Positions 44,872 through 53,930 of a DNA stretch of 64,000 nucleotides are shown one piece after another (within the stretch, counting starts at the first letter, position 1; every line of letters starts with the position of its first letter). The DNA lies in the NCBI RefSeq assembly GCF_937958065.1, contig NZ_CALFXI010000073.1, positions 1 through 64,000 on the forward strand, given 5' to 3'. A program made the translations under genes and the position numbers. Source of the stretch: an uncultured Steroidobacter sp. GTDB taxonomy: Bacteria > Pseudomonadota > Gammaproteobacteria > Steroidobacterales > Steroidobacteraceae. The notes under the pieces were generated by a model, which ran no database searches, was not told the origin of the DNA, and worked only from the letters and a program-made list of their open reading frames with translations.

Positions 44872-47800
44872 TCAGCCCACCCAGACGCGGGCGTTCCGGA
44901 AGATTCGCATCCACGGGCTGTCCTCGCCCCACCCATCCGGATGCCACGAGTTCTGGAACGTGCGATACACGCGCTCCGGGTGCGGCATCAGCAATGTCAC
45001 GCGGCCGTCCGGCGTCGTGATGCCGGTGAGACCGCGAGGCGAGCCGTTGGGATTCGCGGGATAGCGTTCGGTCGCGTTGCCGTAGTTGTCGACGAAGCGC
45101 AGCGACATGAGGTTCGCGCCGATCAGCGCGTCGATGTTGCCGCGACCCGCGAAGTCCGCATAACCCTCACCGTGCGCGACGGCGATCGGCATGCGCGAGC
45201 CTTCCATGCCGGCGAAGAACAGCGACGGCGATTTCACCACTTCGACCAGGCTCAAGCGACCCTCGAACTGTTCGGAACGATTGCGCACGAACTTCGGCCA
45301 ATGTTCCGTGCCCGGAATCAGCTCGCGCAGCGCCGCCATCATCTGACAGCCGTTGCAAACGCCGAGCGAGAACGTTTCGAAGCGCTGGAAGAACTTCGTG
45401 AACGAATCGCGGAGTCGAGAATGGAACAGAATCGATTTCGCCCAGCCCTCGCCCGCCCCGAGCACGTCGCCATACGAGAAGCCGCCGCAAATCACCATGC
45501 CGCGGAATTCGTTCAGGTCGAAGCGGCCCGCGACCAGGTCGGTCATGTGCACATCGAACGGCGCGAAGCCGGCGCGATGGAACGCCGCCGCCATTTCGAC
45601 ATGGCTGTTCACGCCCTGCTCGCGCAGGATCGCCACCTTCGGCCGTGCGCCCTTGGCGATGAACGGCGCGGCGATGTCCTGATTCAGATCGAAGCTGAGC
45701 TTGACGTTCAGACCCGGATTGTTCGGATCGGTGACCGTCTCGAACTGTTCCTGCGCGCCGCGCGGATTATCGCGCAGCTGCGTCATGCGGAAGCTGGTCT
45801 CCGACCACGCGCGATGCAGCTCGGTGCGCGACTCGTCCAACAGCGACTCGCCGCCGGAACGAACGCGCACGCGATCCTCTTTCGTCACGACGCCGATGAC
45901 CCGACTCATCGTGCCGAGCCCGTGCTTGTTCAGGGTCGCCATCACCCGCGCCAGATCATCCCTGCGAACCTGCAGCACCGCTCCCAGCTCTTCGCTGAAC
46001 AGCGCGGCGACGCAATCGCGCACTTCGATGCCCAGATCGATGTCGACGCCGCAGTGTCCGGCGAACGCCATCTCGGCGAGCGTTGCAAACAAACCGCCGT
46101 CGGAACGATCGTGATACGCGACGATGGAGCCGGCCTCGCGCAATTCGACGATCGCCGCGAAGAAGCTCGCGAGCACTTTCGGGTCGTCACAATCGGGCGC
46201 TTCGTGTCCGAGCTTGCCGAACACCTGCGCGAGACAGGATCCGCCGAGGCGGTCGCGTCCCGCACCCAGATCGATCAGCACCAGATCGCTGTCGATTTCC
46301 GGGCGCAGTTGCGGCGTGAGCGTGCGACTCACATCGCGCACCGGCGCGAACGCCGAAACGATCAACGACAGCGGCGCGACCATCCGGCGAGGACCGTTGT
46401 CACTCTGCCAGGTCGTCTTCATCGACAACGAGTCCTTGCCGACCGGGATGGTGATCCCCAATGCCGGACAGAACTCCTCGCCGACGGCCTTCACCGTCGC
46501 ATACAGATCCGCGTCTTCGCCGGGCTCGCCGCAAGCGGCCATCCAGTTCGCGGACAAGCGCACCTGATCGAGCGCGGCAACGTCCGCAGCAGCAATGTTT
46601 GTGACCGCTTCGGCCACCGCCATGCGACCGGAGGCCGGCGCATTCAGCAGCGCGAGCGGAGTGCGCTCGCCCATTGCCATCGCTTCACCCGTGGCCGACG
46701 TGTAATCACTGATCGTCACCGCGACGTCGCTGACCGGCACCTGCCACGGACCCACCATCGGATCGCGGCTGATCAAACCACCGACGGTGCGATCGCCAAT
46801 CGTGATGAGGAAGGTCTTGTCCGCGATGGCCGGGAAGCGCAGCAGGCGATAGGCCGCGTCGCGCACATCGAGCCTGGCGCTCGTGAAGTCGTCGCCGAGC
46901 ATCGGCAGGCGCTTCACGTCGCGCGTCATCTTCGGCGGCTTGCCGAGCATGACATCGAGCGGCAGATCCACCGGCGGATCTTTGAGCAGAGGGTCGCCGA
47001 CCTTCAGCCAGCCATCGTCGGTGATATCGCCGACCACCGCGAACGGACACCGCTCGCGCTCGCACAGATCGGCGAAACGCTTCACGTCCTTGGCGTCGAT
47101 CAACAGCACGTAGCGCTCCTGCGCTTCGTTACACCAGATCTCGACTGGCGACATGCCCGGCTCGACCGACGGCACGGTGCGCAGATCGATACGACCCCCG
47201 CGGTTGTCGGTATGCGCCACCGATTCGGGAATCGCATTCGACAAGCCACCCGCGCCGACGTCGTGAATCAGCAGGATGGGATTGTCTTTACCCATCGCCC
47301 AGCACTGATCGATGACTTCCTGCGCACGGCGCTGAATTTCAGGGTTGCCACGCTGCACGGAGGCGAAGTCGAGATCTTCGGTGCTGGCGCCGCTGCCGAC
47401 CGAGGACGCCGCACCACCGCCCAGGCCGATGAGCATCGCCGGGCCGCCGAGCACGACGATCTTCGCGCCCGGAGGAATCTCCGACTTCTCGACATGCATG
47501 CGGCGCACGTTGCCGACGCCGCCCGCGATCATGATGGGCTTGTGATAGCCACGCAGTGTGGCGCGGGAGCCGGACTTGTCGGCCTCGGCTTCCAGCTCGA
47601 ACGTACGGAAGTAACCGAGAATGTTCGGACGGCCGAACTCGTTGTTGAAGGCTGCAGCGCCGAGCGGCCCCTCGACCATGATGTCGAGCGCCGACGCGAT
47701 GCGTCCCGGCTTGCCGAAATCCTTCTCCCAAGGCTGCTCGAAGCCGGGAATGCGCAGGTGAGAAACGGAGAACCCCGCGAGGCCCGCCTTCGGCTTGCCG

Positions 47801-48780
47801 CCGCGGCCGGTCGCGCCTTCGTCACGAATCTCACCGCCCGAGCCGGTCGCCGCGCCGGGGAACGGCGAGATGGCGGTCGGATGATTGTGAGTCTCCACCT
47901 TCATCAGGATGTCGATGGGCTCGTCGTTGAACTGGTACGCGTGCCGATTCACATCGGCGAACCAGCGGCGACCCACCGGACCTTCGATCACGGCGGCGTT
48001 GTCGCGATAGGCGGAAAGCACCCCGCGCGAGTTCTTCGCGTACGTGTTCTTGATCATGGCGAACAGCGACTTGGGCTGACGCTCGCCATCGATGATCCAG
48101 TCGGCGTTGAAGATCTTGTGCCGGCAGTGCTCGGAGTTCGCCTGCGCGAACATCATCAGCTCAACGTCGGTGGGATCGCGGTTCAGCTTCTTGAAGTTGT
48201 CGGCGAGGTAATCGATCTCGTCCGCCGACAAGGCCAGGCCGAGCGATTCGTTCGCTTCCACCAGCGCCTCGCGGCCGCGCGCCAGCAGCGCGACCGTGTT
48301 CAGACGACGGGGCGCCTGATGATCGAACAACCGGGCCGCGTCCTCGTAGGAGAACACCGCCGATTCGGTCATGCGGTCGTAGAGCGCCGGTGCCATCGCT
48401 TCGAGATCCGCAGCCGACAACGGCTTGGAGCCGCGCACGAAATAGGCGATGCCGCGCTCGATGCGCTCGATCGCCTCCAGCCCGCACACCTGGGCGATGT
48501 CGGTCGCCTTGCTCGACCACGGCGAAATCGTGCCGGGCCGGGGGATGACGACGATCAGTTGCTCGTCCGCGCCGGGCTCCGCGCCCGGCTGGGCCGGACC
48601 ATAGCTCAGCAGGGCCTCGAGGACGCGCCGCTCTTCGGCGCTAAGTTCCCGTCGCGCTTGAACAAAGTGCGTGAAGCGCGTGGTCAGGGACGCAACGGCG
48701 GGGACTCGCGAACGAAGGGCGGCAAGCACGCGAGCAGAGCGGAAATCGGACAGTGCAGGCGCGCCAGGCAGTGTCAGCAT
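44872..48780 (-). CDS. purL: Phosphoribosylformylglycinamidine synthase, single-chain type
   Basis: Converts FGAR and glutamine to FGAM in purine synthesis. It is 1302 residues, the large gammaproteobacterial form with three parts: the N-terminal PurS-like domain, two AIR-synthase halves (LMKVETHNHPTAISPFPGAATGSGGEIRDEG near 290-320, and HDRSDGGLFATLAEMAFAG further on), and the C-terminal glutamine amidotransferase with nucleophile Cys1142 in GVCNGCQMM and the His1267/Glu1269 pair in MPHPER. All expected motifs are intact. It has its own transcript region, with a hairpin separating it from DUF1820 upstream. Confidence 0.98.
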   Translation of the reverse strand: MLTLPGAPALSDFRSARVLAALRSRVPAVASLTTRFTHFVQARRELSAEERRVLEALLSYGPAQPGAEPGADEQLIVVIPRPGTISPWSSKATDIAQVCGLEAIERIERGIAYFVRGSKPLSAADLEAMAPALYDRMTESAVFSYEDAARLFDHQAPRRLNTVALLARGREALVEANESLGLALSADEIDYLADNFKKLNRDPTDVELMMFAQANSEHCRHKIFNADWIIDGERQPKSLFAMIKNTYAKNSRGVLSAYRDNAAVIEGPVGRRWFADVNRHAYQFNDEPIDILMKVETHNHPTAISPFPGAATGSGGEIRDEGATGRGGKPKAGLAGFSVSHLRIPGFEQPWEKDFGKPGRIASALDIMVEGPLGAAAFNNEFGRPNILGYFRTFELEAEADKSGSRATLRGYHKPIMIAGGVGNVRRMHVEKSEIPPGAKIVVLGGPAMLIGLGGGAASSVGSGASTEDLDFASVQRGNPEIQRRAQEVIDQCWAMGKDNPILLIHDVGAGGLSNAIPESVAHTDNRGGRIDLRTVPSVEPGMSPVEIWCNEAQERYVLLIDAKDVKRFADLCERERCPFAVVGDITDDGWLKVGDPLLKDPPVDLPLDVMLGKPPKMTRDVKRLPMLGDDFTSARLDVRDAAYRLLRFPAIADKTFLITIGDRTVGGLISRDPMVGPWQVPVSDVAVTISDYTSATGEAMAMGERTPLALLNAPASGRMAVAEAVTNIAAADVAALDQVRLSANWMAACGEPGEDADLYATVKAVGEEFCPALGITIPVGKDSLSMKTTWQSDNGPRRMVAPLSLIVSAFAPVRDVSRTLTPQLRPEIDSDLVLIDLGAGRDRLGGSCLAQVFGKLGHEAPDCDDPKVLASFFAAIVELREAGSIVAYHDRSDGGLFATLAEMAFAGHCGVDIDLGIEVRDCVAALFSEELGAVLQVRRDDLARVMATLNKHGLGTMSRVIGVVTKEDRVRVRSGGESLLDESRTELHRAWSETSFRMTQLRDNPRGAQEQFETVTDPNNPGLNVKLSFDLNQDIAAPFIAKGARPKVAILREQGVNSHVEMAAAFHRAGFAPFDVHMTDLVAGRFDLNEFRGMVICGGFSYGDVLGAGEGWAKSILFHSRLRDSFTKFFQRFETFSLGVCNGCQMMAALRELIPGTEHWPKFVRNRSEQFEGRLSLVEVVKSPSLFFAGMEGSRMPIAVAHGEGYADFAGRGNIDALIGANLMSLRFVDNYGNATERYPANPNGSPRGLTGITTPDGRVTLLMPHPERVYRTFQNSWHPDGWGEDSPWMRIFRNARVWVG

Positions 48781-48867
48781 GCGGTGCGGAGGGGGCAGCG
48801 GAACGGGCGCGAATCATACCGGAAATGGCGCCCGAAATGCGGCCGGTCGGCGGCCCGAAACGGCCGA

Positions 48868-48900
48868 CAAAACCGGGGGACGGATGCAGAAATCCGTCCC
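48868..48900 (-). terminator. Terminator after the DUF1820 gene
   Basis: On the minus strand GGGGACGGAT (48900-48891) pairs with ATCCGTCCCC (48884-48875) around a 6-nt loop, then CGGTTTTGTC follows. The perfect 10-bp stem and T-run fit a Rho-independent terminator or attenuator 13 bp after DUF1820 and about 95 bp before purL. Confidence 0.65.
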
Positions 48901-48913
48901 CGGCGGCGCCGGC

Positions 48914-49243
48914 CTACTTCTTGTCGCCCGGCGTGTACACGGGCATCGGGAAGGGCGTGACGTTCGAGCCTTCGAAGTTGCTGATCTTGCTCACGCCCTG
49001 CTGCCGCACCTCATCGATGCGTAGCACCGAATGCATGGGCAGATAGGTGCGCTTCACGCCCTCGAATTCCGCTTTCACCTTTTCCTCGGTGGGGTCGACC
49101 ACGACCGCCGAACGCTCGCCGAACACCAGTTCCTCGACTTCCACGAAGCCGAACAACGAGCCATGACTGACCTTGCGGGCGTAGATCTCGTAGACCTTGC
49201 CCTGGTTGACAAACACGACCTTGAAAATGTGACTGGCTGCCAT
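48914..49243 (-). CDS. DUF1820 family protein
   Basis: A 109-residue soluble protein with the DUF1820 pattern: HIFKVVFVNQGKVYEIYARKV, GFVEVEELVFGE, VVVDPTEEKVKAEFEGVKR and THLPMHSVLRIDEV-like (here TYLPMHSVLRIDEV). It is widespread in gammaproteobacteria and of unknown function, with an SH3-like fold suspected. The conserved start MAASHIFKVVF supports ATG 49243. It diverges from the FHA gene across 119 bp. Confidence 0.88.
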   Translation of the reverse strand: MAASHIFKVVFVNQGKVYEIYARKVSHGSLFGFVEVEELVFGERSAVVVDPTEEKVKAEFEGVKRTYLPMHSVLRIDEVRQQGVSKISNFEGSNVTPFPMPVYTPGDKK

Positions 49244-49362
49244 CTTGCTGTTGGGCCTAGGTTGGTAGGCTGCGGATCCAGGCTATGTAACATTCCCGGG
49301 TCATGTGCCCGGCGCCACCGCGACCGCTACCGCGTAAGCAATCTCCTGAATTTATTCGGTCA

Positions 49363-50766
49363 ATGGCACTGAAACTCCGCATCATCAGCGATCACTACAA
49401 GGCGCTCGGCAAGCGCAGCTCGCGCCTGTTCGGCGTCACCGGCGGACGGATCGGCCGTGCCGCCGACAACGACTGGATCCTGCCGGACCCCGATCGCTAC
49501 ATCTCCAGCCACCACTGCAAAGTGGAGTTTCGTGCCGGCCAATGGATGTTGGAGGATACCAGCACCAACGGCGTCTTCATCAACGGCTCTGACGTACCCG
49601 CCTCGGTCGAGGGCGCTCATGCGCTCAAGGACGGCGACCGGCTGCGCCTGGGCGACTACGAAATCATCGTCAGCATCGACGAGCGCCAGGATTTCCCCCC
49701 GGACGCCAGCGGCCAGATCCCCGTCCCCGCGCCCGTCTCGGCAGCTCGTCGCAGTACGCCCGTCCCCGAAGTGGACCTGGGCGAAGAGCTGGACATCACC
49801 GACCTGTTGACCGACGCCGCCATCAAACCAGCCCCTGTCGCGCCCAGCGTCGGCAGCCCTGCGACCGGCCTGCTGGATATCAACAAGGCGCTGGGCATGG
49901 ACCTGCAGCCCACTCGCCCCGGTCTGCCCAACAACACCGTGCCGGGCAAACCCTCGCGCAGCGGGTTCGCGTCGCTGCTGGACGGTCCCGAGCAAAGCGA
50001 TCAGCGCGCTGGCGCGCCGGGCCGCAAGCCCGAGGACTGGCAGATGCAGACCCAGCCGTACGATCGCAAGTCGTTGCAGGCGTTGACCAATCCCGCTGCG
50101 ATGGCCCGCCCCGCAGACAAGCCAGCCGCGCCCGAAGCGCGCACCGGCCGGCGCTCGACTGATGCGATCGTGGAGCCGAGCAACGGCGTGGAAGCGTTCT
50201 GTCGCGGCGCTGGCATCGATCCGGCGTCGATCTCCCTGGAAACCCAGCACGCGCTGCTGCAACTGGCCGGCCAGATGACTCGCGAGGTGGTGCTCGGGCT
50301 GATGGACGTGCTCAAGGGTCGAGCCGATCAGAAGAGCCGGCTGCGACTGAGCCAGACGGGCATTCAGCCGGCCGACAACAATCCGCTCAAGTTCTCGGCG
50401 AGCGTCGATGAAGCGTTGGTCAAGCTGTTCGACGGCCACAACAACTCGCGTTATCTCGGCCCGGTCGACGCGATCCGCGACTCGTTCGCGGATCTGCGCG
50501 CGCATCAGCAGGCGTTGTCGGCCGCCATCCAGGCCGCGATCGACGAAGTCATGAATCGGATCGAGCCGGGCGAGCTGCAGGAGAAGTTCGATCGCGGCTT
50601 GAAGCGCGGCGCGCTGCTCGGCGCGGCCAACAGGATGAAGTACTGGGACCTGTACACCGAGTTCTATCACGTGCTCAATCAGCGCAACGAGCAGAACCTG
50701 CCGACGCTGTTCGCCGAAGAGCTGGCTCGCACGTACGCCGAGAAGGCGCAGCAGAAGAAGCGCTAA
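49363..50766 (+). CDS. tagH: FHA-domain protein of the type VI secretion TagH/ImpI type
   Basis: 467 residues. An N-terminal forkhead-associated domain (about 10-100) has the phosphothreonine-binding residues GRIGRAADNDWILPDP, ISSHHCKVEF and DTSTNGVFING. A disordered Pro-rich linker follows (about 105-280). The C-terminal ImpI/VasC-like domain is in EAFCRGAGIDPASI and LMDVLKGRADQKSRLRLSQ through YWDLYTEFYHVLNQRNEQNLPTLFAEEL. In type VI systems TagH is regulated by a Thr kinase (PpkA). No other secretion gene is in view. ATG 49363 begins MALKLRIISDHY. It converges with mltF and overlaps its stop by 3 bp. Confidence 0.85.
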   Translation: MALKLRIISDHYKALGKRSSRLFGVTGGRIGRAADNDWILPDPDRYISSHHCKVEFRAGQWMLEDTSTNGVFINGSDVPASVEGAHALKDGDRLRLGDYEIIVSIDERQDFPPDASGQIPVPAPVSAARRSTPVPEVDLGEELDITDLLTDAAIKPAPVAPSVGSPATGLLDINKALGMDLQPTRPGLPNNTVPGKPSRSGFASLLDGPEQSDQRAGAPGRKPEDWQMQTQPYDRKSLQALTNPAAMARPADKPAAPEARTGRRSTDAIVEPSNGVEAFCRGAGIDPASISLETQHALLQLAGQMTREVVLGLMDVLKGRADQKSRLRLSQTGIQPADNNPLKFSASVDEALVKLFDGHNNSRYLGPVDAIRDSFADLRAHQQALSAAIQAAIDEVMNRIEPGELQEKFDRGLKRGALLGAANRMKYWDLYTEFYHVLNQRNEQNLPTLFAEELARTYAEKAQQKKR

Positions 50767-52199
50767 GGCGAACGCCTCGGCGTCAGCATGCTGTTCGGAT
50801 TGGTGGGCGCGACGGTGCTGGTCGCGCTCGTGGTTGCACCGGCCTCGCGTTGAGCCGCCGGACCGTTGTCGGTCGCAACCCAATCCAGAATGTCCATGTA
50901 GCCCCGAATGTTCTCGACGAAGCGCACCGGCTCCCAGCCTCTCGCATAGCCGCGCTTCACTCGCGAATACCATTTCTCTTGCGTCAGCAACGGCAGATGC
51001 TCACGCACGTCATTCCACGAATCCGGATTCTTGCCGTGCATCTGCGTCAGGATGCGTGCGTCCTCGAGATGGCCGACGCCGACGTTGTACGCGGCCAGCG
51101 TGAACCAGGTTCGATCCGGTTCGAGAATTCGCTTGGGAATCTGGTCGCGCAGCCAGACGAAATATTTCGCGCCGCCGAAGATGCTGGCGCGCGGATCGAG
51201 CCGGTCGCCGACATTCAATGCCTGCGCCGTTTCTTCGGTGAGCATCATCAAACCGCGCACGCCGGTGTGAGACGTCGCGCCCGGATCCCAATGCGATTCC
51301 TGATAACCGACCGCCGCGAGCAGGCGCCAGTCGACCCCGATCTCCGCGGCCGCCTCCTTGAACCAATGTCGATACTGCGGCAGACGCGATTCGATATGTT
51401 CCATGAAGACGCGCGCCTGGATGTAATCGAAGCGGTCGGTCGCCCCATAATAAGTATCGAGAATGGACGCAAGCCGGCCTTCCGCGCGTGCCGATGAAAA
51501 GAATGCGGTGACACGCTTGAGCAGCGTTGGATCGCGCGAATCCACCGCCCACGCCAGCGCCTTGCCGCCGGAGAGGTCGAAGGCAATTCGAATCTCGGGA
51601 TGGAACGCGCGGCCGATGGCGAACTCATTCGAATCCGCGACGGTGTAATCGAACTCGCGCCGGGACAATCGATACAACAGCTCTTCGGTTTCCACCGCGG
51701 GATTCTCGACCCACGACAGGTTGCCGAAGTGAACGCGCAGTTGTTCGAGCGTAGCGGCGTGCGCACTGCCGGCGACGACCTCGATGTGCCCGTCGTAGGT
51801 TTGATCGAGCCGTCGCGGTCTCGGATCGCCCTGCCGGAAGATCAGATGCTCGCGCACCTGCTGATACGGCGGGCCAAAGCCCGTTTGCGGCGGCAGGCGC
51901 AGGCCGCGCGTCAGACCGGCGGCGGCGATGTGAGCCCGTCGCGATTCGAGCTCGCGCAGCACGTCGGCGACGTTGGGAACGGAATATATGAACAGTTTGA
52001 CGCCCAGCTCGGCGGCAAAGCGCGCGGCCAGATCGAATTCGGGTCCCTGCGGGCCGTCCGCCCCCAGGTAATAGGCGCTCGGCAGGTTGCGGGTGACGAC
52101 GCGCAGCTCGCCACTGCGCAATATCTGCTCCATGACGCTGGGCGGCTGGGAACACGTGCCCAGCAGCAGCATCGCAATGATGGCCAGGGCAATCTTCAC
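50763..52199 (-). CDS. mltF: Membrane-bound lytic transglycosylase F
   Basis: Cleaves peptidoglycan between MurNAc and GlcNAc. It has 478 residues. A lipoprotein signal peptide ends in the lipobox LLGTC. A periplasmic binding-protein-like domain follows (LRVVTRNLPSAYYLGADGPQGPEFDLAARFA onward), then the SLT domain with catalytic Glu in VGYQESHWDPGATSHTG, and LMMLTEETAQALNV, FAAYNVG-like (FTLAAYNVGVGHLEDA). GTG 52199 was chosen over an upstream TTG because AGGAGG lies 4 nt away. It is probably in the outer membrane facing the periplasm. Confidence 0.96.
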   Translation of the reverse strand: MKIALAIIAMLLLGTCSQPPSVMEQILRSGELRVVTRNLPSAYYLGADGPQGPEFDLAARFAAELGVKLFIYSVPNVADVLRELESRRAHIAAAGLTRGLRLPPQTGFGPPYQQVREHLIFRQGDPRPRRLDQTYDGHIEVVAGSAHAATLEQLRVHFGNLSWVENPAVETEELLYRLSRREFDYTVADSNEFAIGRAFHPEIRIAFDLSGGKALAWAVDSRDPTLLKRVTAFFSSARAEGRLASILDTYYGATDRFDYIQARVFMEHIESRLPQYRHWFKEAAAEIGVDWRLLAAVGYQESHWDPGATSHTGVRGLMMLTEETAQALNVGDRLDPRASIFGGAKYFVWLRDQIPKRILEPDRTWFTLAAYNVGVGHLEDARILTQMHGKNPDSWNDVREHLPLLTQEKWYSRVKRGYARGWEPVRFVENIRGYMDILDWVATDNGPAAQREAGATTSATSTVAPTNPNSMLTPRRSP

Positions 52200-52507
52200 C
52201 CAGCCTCCTAGTGGCAACCCGCAAGGTCCGGCATTGGACCCGAAAGCCGGCCCCGGAGCAATGTCGCCGGCCTGCTACTAAACAGCGACTCGGGCATCCT
52301 GCCACTCGCGCCGAGGCGCAGCGGGGAAAAGGCGCGATTTTTCCCCTGCGCTCGCCGCCTGCGGCGGCGGGCACATCCCTGTACCTGGGGTGGACACCAT
52401 GAGTTTCATACTAGGAGGCCCCAGGCGACGGATGAGGGTTTCCCCGCCCTGTCCCGTCCCTGCGCGACTGCATGCCGATGGCATCGGAGCCGTGGCAAAC
52501 TGGCGTG
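52200..52507. other. 308-bp divergent gap with two strong hairpins
   Basis: No gene is supported here. Two strong stems sit back to back. GCGCA-gc-GGGGAAAA (52316-52330) pairs with TTTTCCCC-TGCGC (52339-52351), and CGCCGCC (52353-52359) pairs with GGCGGCG (52363-52369). The sequence TAGGAGG occurs both at the mltF ribosome-binding site and at about 52412 on the plus strand, the latter upstream of a short unlikely frame. The region may hold the promoters of mltF and the amidase and possibly a small RNA. Confidence 0.4.
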
Positions 52508-53857
52508 ATGCATACACTCGAAGACCTCACTCGTGCGCTGGCCTCCGGCGCCGTCCGTGCTCGGGAGCTCGTCGACAGCGCTCTCGATCGAATCGCCGAT
52601 CCCAATGGTGAAGGCGCGCGCGCCTTCATGACCGTGGCTGCACAAAGCGCCCGTGCTCAGGCCGACGAGATCGACCGGCAGCGAGCGGCCGGAGCAACGG
52701 TCCCGGCATTCGCCGGCATCCCGATCGCCATCAAGGATCTGTTCGATGTCGCGGGCGAAGTCACGCGCGCGGGCTCGCGCATCCTGGCCAATGAGCCGCC
52801 TGCCCTGCGAGATGCGCCCGTCATTGCAAGACTCCGCGGCGCCGGCTTCATTTTCATCGGTCGCAACACGATGACCGAGTTTGCGTTCTCCGGCCTGGGA
52901 TTGAATCCTCACTACGGCACGCCCGCGAGTCCTTTCGATCGCGCGACTGGCCGAATTCCCGGCGGCTCGACCTCCGGTGGCGCGGTTGCGGTTGCGGACG
53001 GCATGGCGGTGGCGAGCTTGGGCACAGACACCGGCGGTTCCTGTCGAATCCCCGCTGCGTTCTGCGGCATCGTGGGTTTCAAACCGACAGCACATCGCGT
53101 GCCGCGCGATGGCGCGACACCCCTCGCTCATTCGCTCGATTCGATTGGGCCGTTGGCGAACAGCGTGTCGTGTTGCGCGACTCTCGATTCGATCCTGCGA
53201 GGAGTGACGCCTCGCACGCCCGCCTCTGTTTCACTCAGCGACGTTCGACTGCAGCTCCCAACGTCGCTCGTGCTGAATGACATGGACGAGCATGTCACAA
53301 GGGCTTTCGAGCGCGGTGTCGAAGACCTGGCACGCGCAGGCGTTTCGATCTCGCGACGGCCGTTGCCCGAGCTGCTGCGCATTCCAGAGATCAACTCGCG
53401 CGGTGGGATTGCGACCGCCGAAGCGTATGCGTGGCATCGTCCATTGATCGAGCATCATCGCGATCAATACGACCCTCGCGTCGCGAGCCGGATCATCAAG
53501 GGCGCCGATTTGAGCTACCAGGATGTGCGCGACATGCACGATGCACGCGCCGAGGTCATTGCGAATTTCGAGCGCGCCACCAGCGACGTGGATGCTCTGG
53601 TGTTACCGACGACGCCGATCATTCCGCCACCGTTCTCTGCGTTCGAACACGACGCCGATTACGCGCGGCTGAATGTGCTCGTGTTGCGCAATCCATCGGT
53701 GGCGAACTTCCTCGACGGCTGCGCGATTTCGTTACCAGTGCATCGCCCTGGCGAGCCGCCCGTGGGCTTGATGCTCATCGGACGGCGCGGCAGTGACGAT
53801 CGTTTGCTGGCGATTGCGCAAGCGATCGAGGCCGCGTTGAAGCAGCGTCGGATGTAG
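52508..53857 (+). CDS. Amidase-signature-family hydrolase
   Basis: A 449-residue amidase with the Ser-cisSer-Lys triad: Lys76 in GIPIAIKDLFDV, the GGSTSGGA loop (152-159) with Ser154 region, and nucleophile Ser178 in TDTGGSCRIPA. The numbering is close to that of GatA, but no gatC or gatB is near and the substrate loops differ, so it is a general amidase rather than the tRNA amidotransferase. There is no signal peptide. ATG 52508 (or GTG 52505 just before) lacks a good ribosome-binding site. The substrate is unknown. It is followed by an exported DJ-1-like lipoprotein, 72 bp away. Confidence 0.88.
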   Translation: MHTLEDLTRALASGAVRARELVDSALDRIADPNGEGARAFMTVAAQSARAQADEIDRQRAAGATVPAFAGIPIAIKDLFDVAGEVTRAGSRILANEPPALRDAPVIARLRGAGFIFIGRNTMTEFAFSGLGLNPHYGTPASPFDRATGRIPGGSTSGGAVAVADGMAVASLGTDTGGSCRIPAAFCGIVGFKPTAHRVPRDGATPLAHSLDSIGPLANSVSCCATLDSILRGVTPRTPASVSLSDVRLQLPTSLVLNDMDEHVTRAFERGVEDLARAGVSISRRPLPELLRIPEINSRGGIATAEAYAWHRPLIEHHRDQYDPRVASRIIKGADLSYQDVRDMHDARAEVIANFERATSDVDALVLPTTPIIPPPFSAFEHDADYARLNVLVLRNPSVANFLDGCAISLPVHRPGEPPVGLMLIGRRGSDDRLLAIAQAIEAALKQRRM

Positions 53858-53896
53858 CCCCAACGGGGTGCAACCATCCGCTTGGGAGAGGTATAA

Positions 53897-53930
53897 CAGG
53901 GACTCCTGGCCTCGTGACAAGGAGTCTCTG
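53897..53930 (+). promoter_or_regulatory. Hairpin covering the ribosome-binding site of the DJ-1-like gene
   Basis: CAGGGACTCCT (53897-53907) pairs with AGGAGTCTCTG (53920-53930), ten Watson-Crick pairs and one mismatch around a 12-nt loop. The right arm contains AAGGAG, the ribosome-binding site, and ends in the first base of the GTG start. Translation would need opening of this stem. A TATAAC at 53892 overlaps it, so a transcript starting there would miss part of the left arm. Confidence 0.5.

Noticed and set aside
44941..48960. 1339-codon open frame on the plus strand opposite purL
   Set aside because: It is the antisense shadow of a fully conserved purL in GC-rich DNA. Its composition is Arg/His/Gln-rich and it matches no family.
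49363..50766. A type VI secretion locus around the FHA gene
   Set aside because: No tss, hcp, vgrG or clpV gene is present. The neighbours are DUF1820 and mltF.
52390..52611. Small plus-strand gene with a TAGGAGG nearby
   Set aside because: The frame overlaps the amidase start, is Arg/Pro-rich and resembles a shadow. The GGAGG-to-ATG spacing is too long.
52508..53857. GatA subunit of the tRNA amidotransferase
   Set aside because: The triad numbering is close to GatA, but gatB and gatC are absent and the sequence fits general amidases better.
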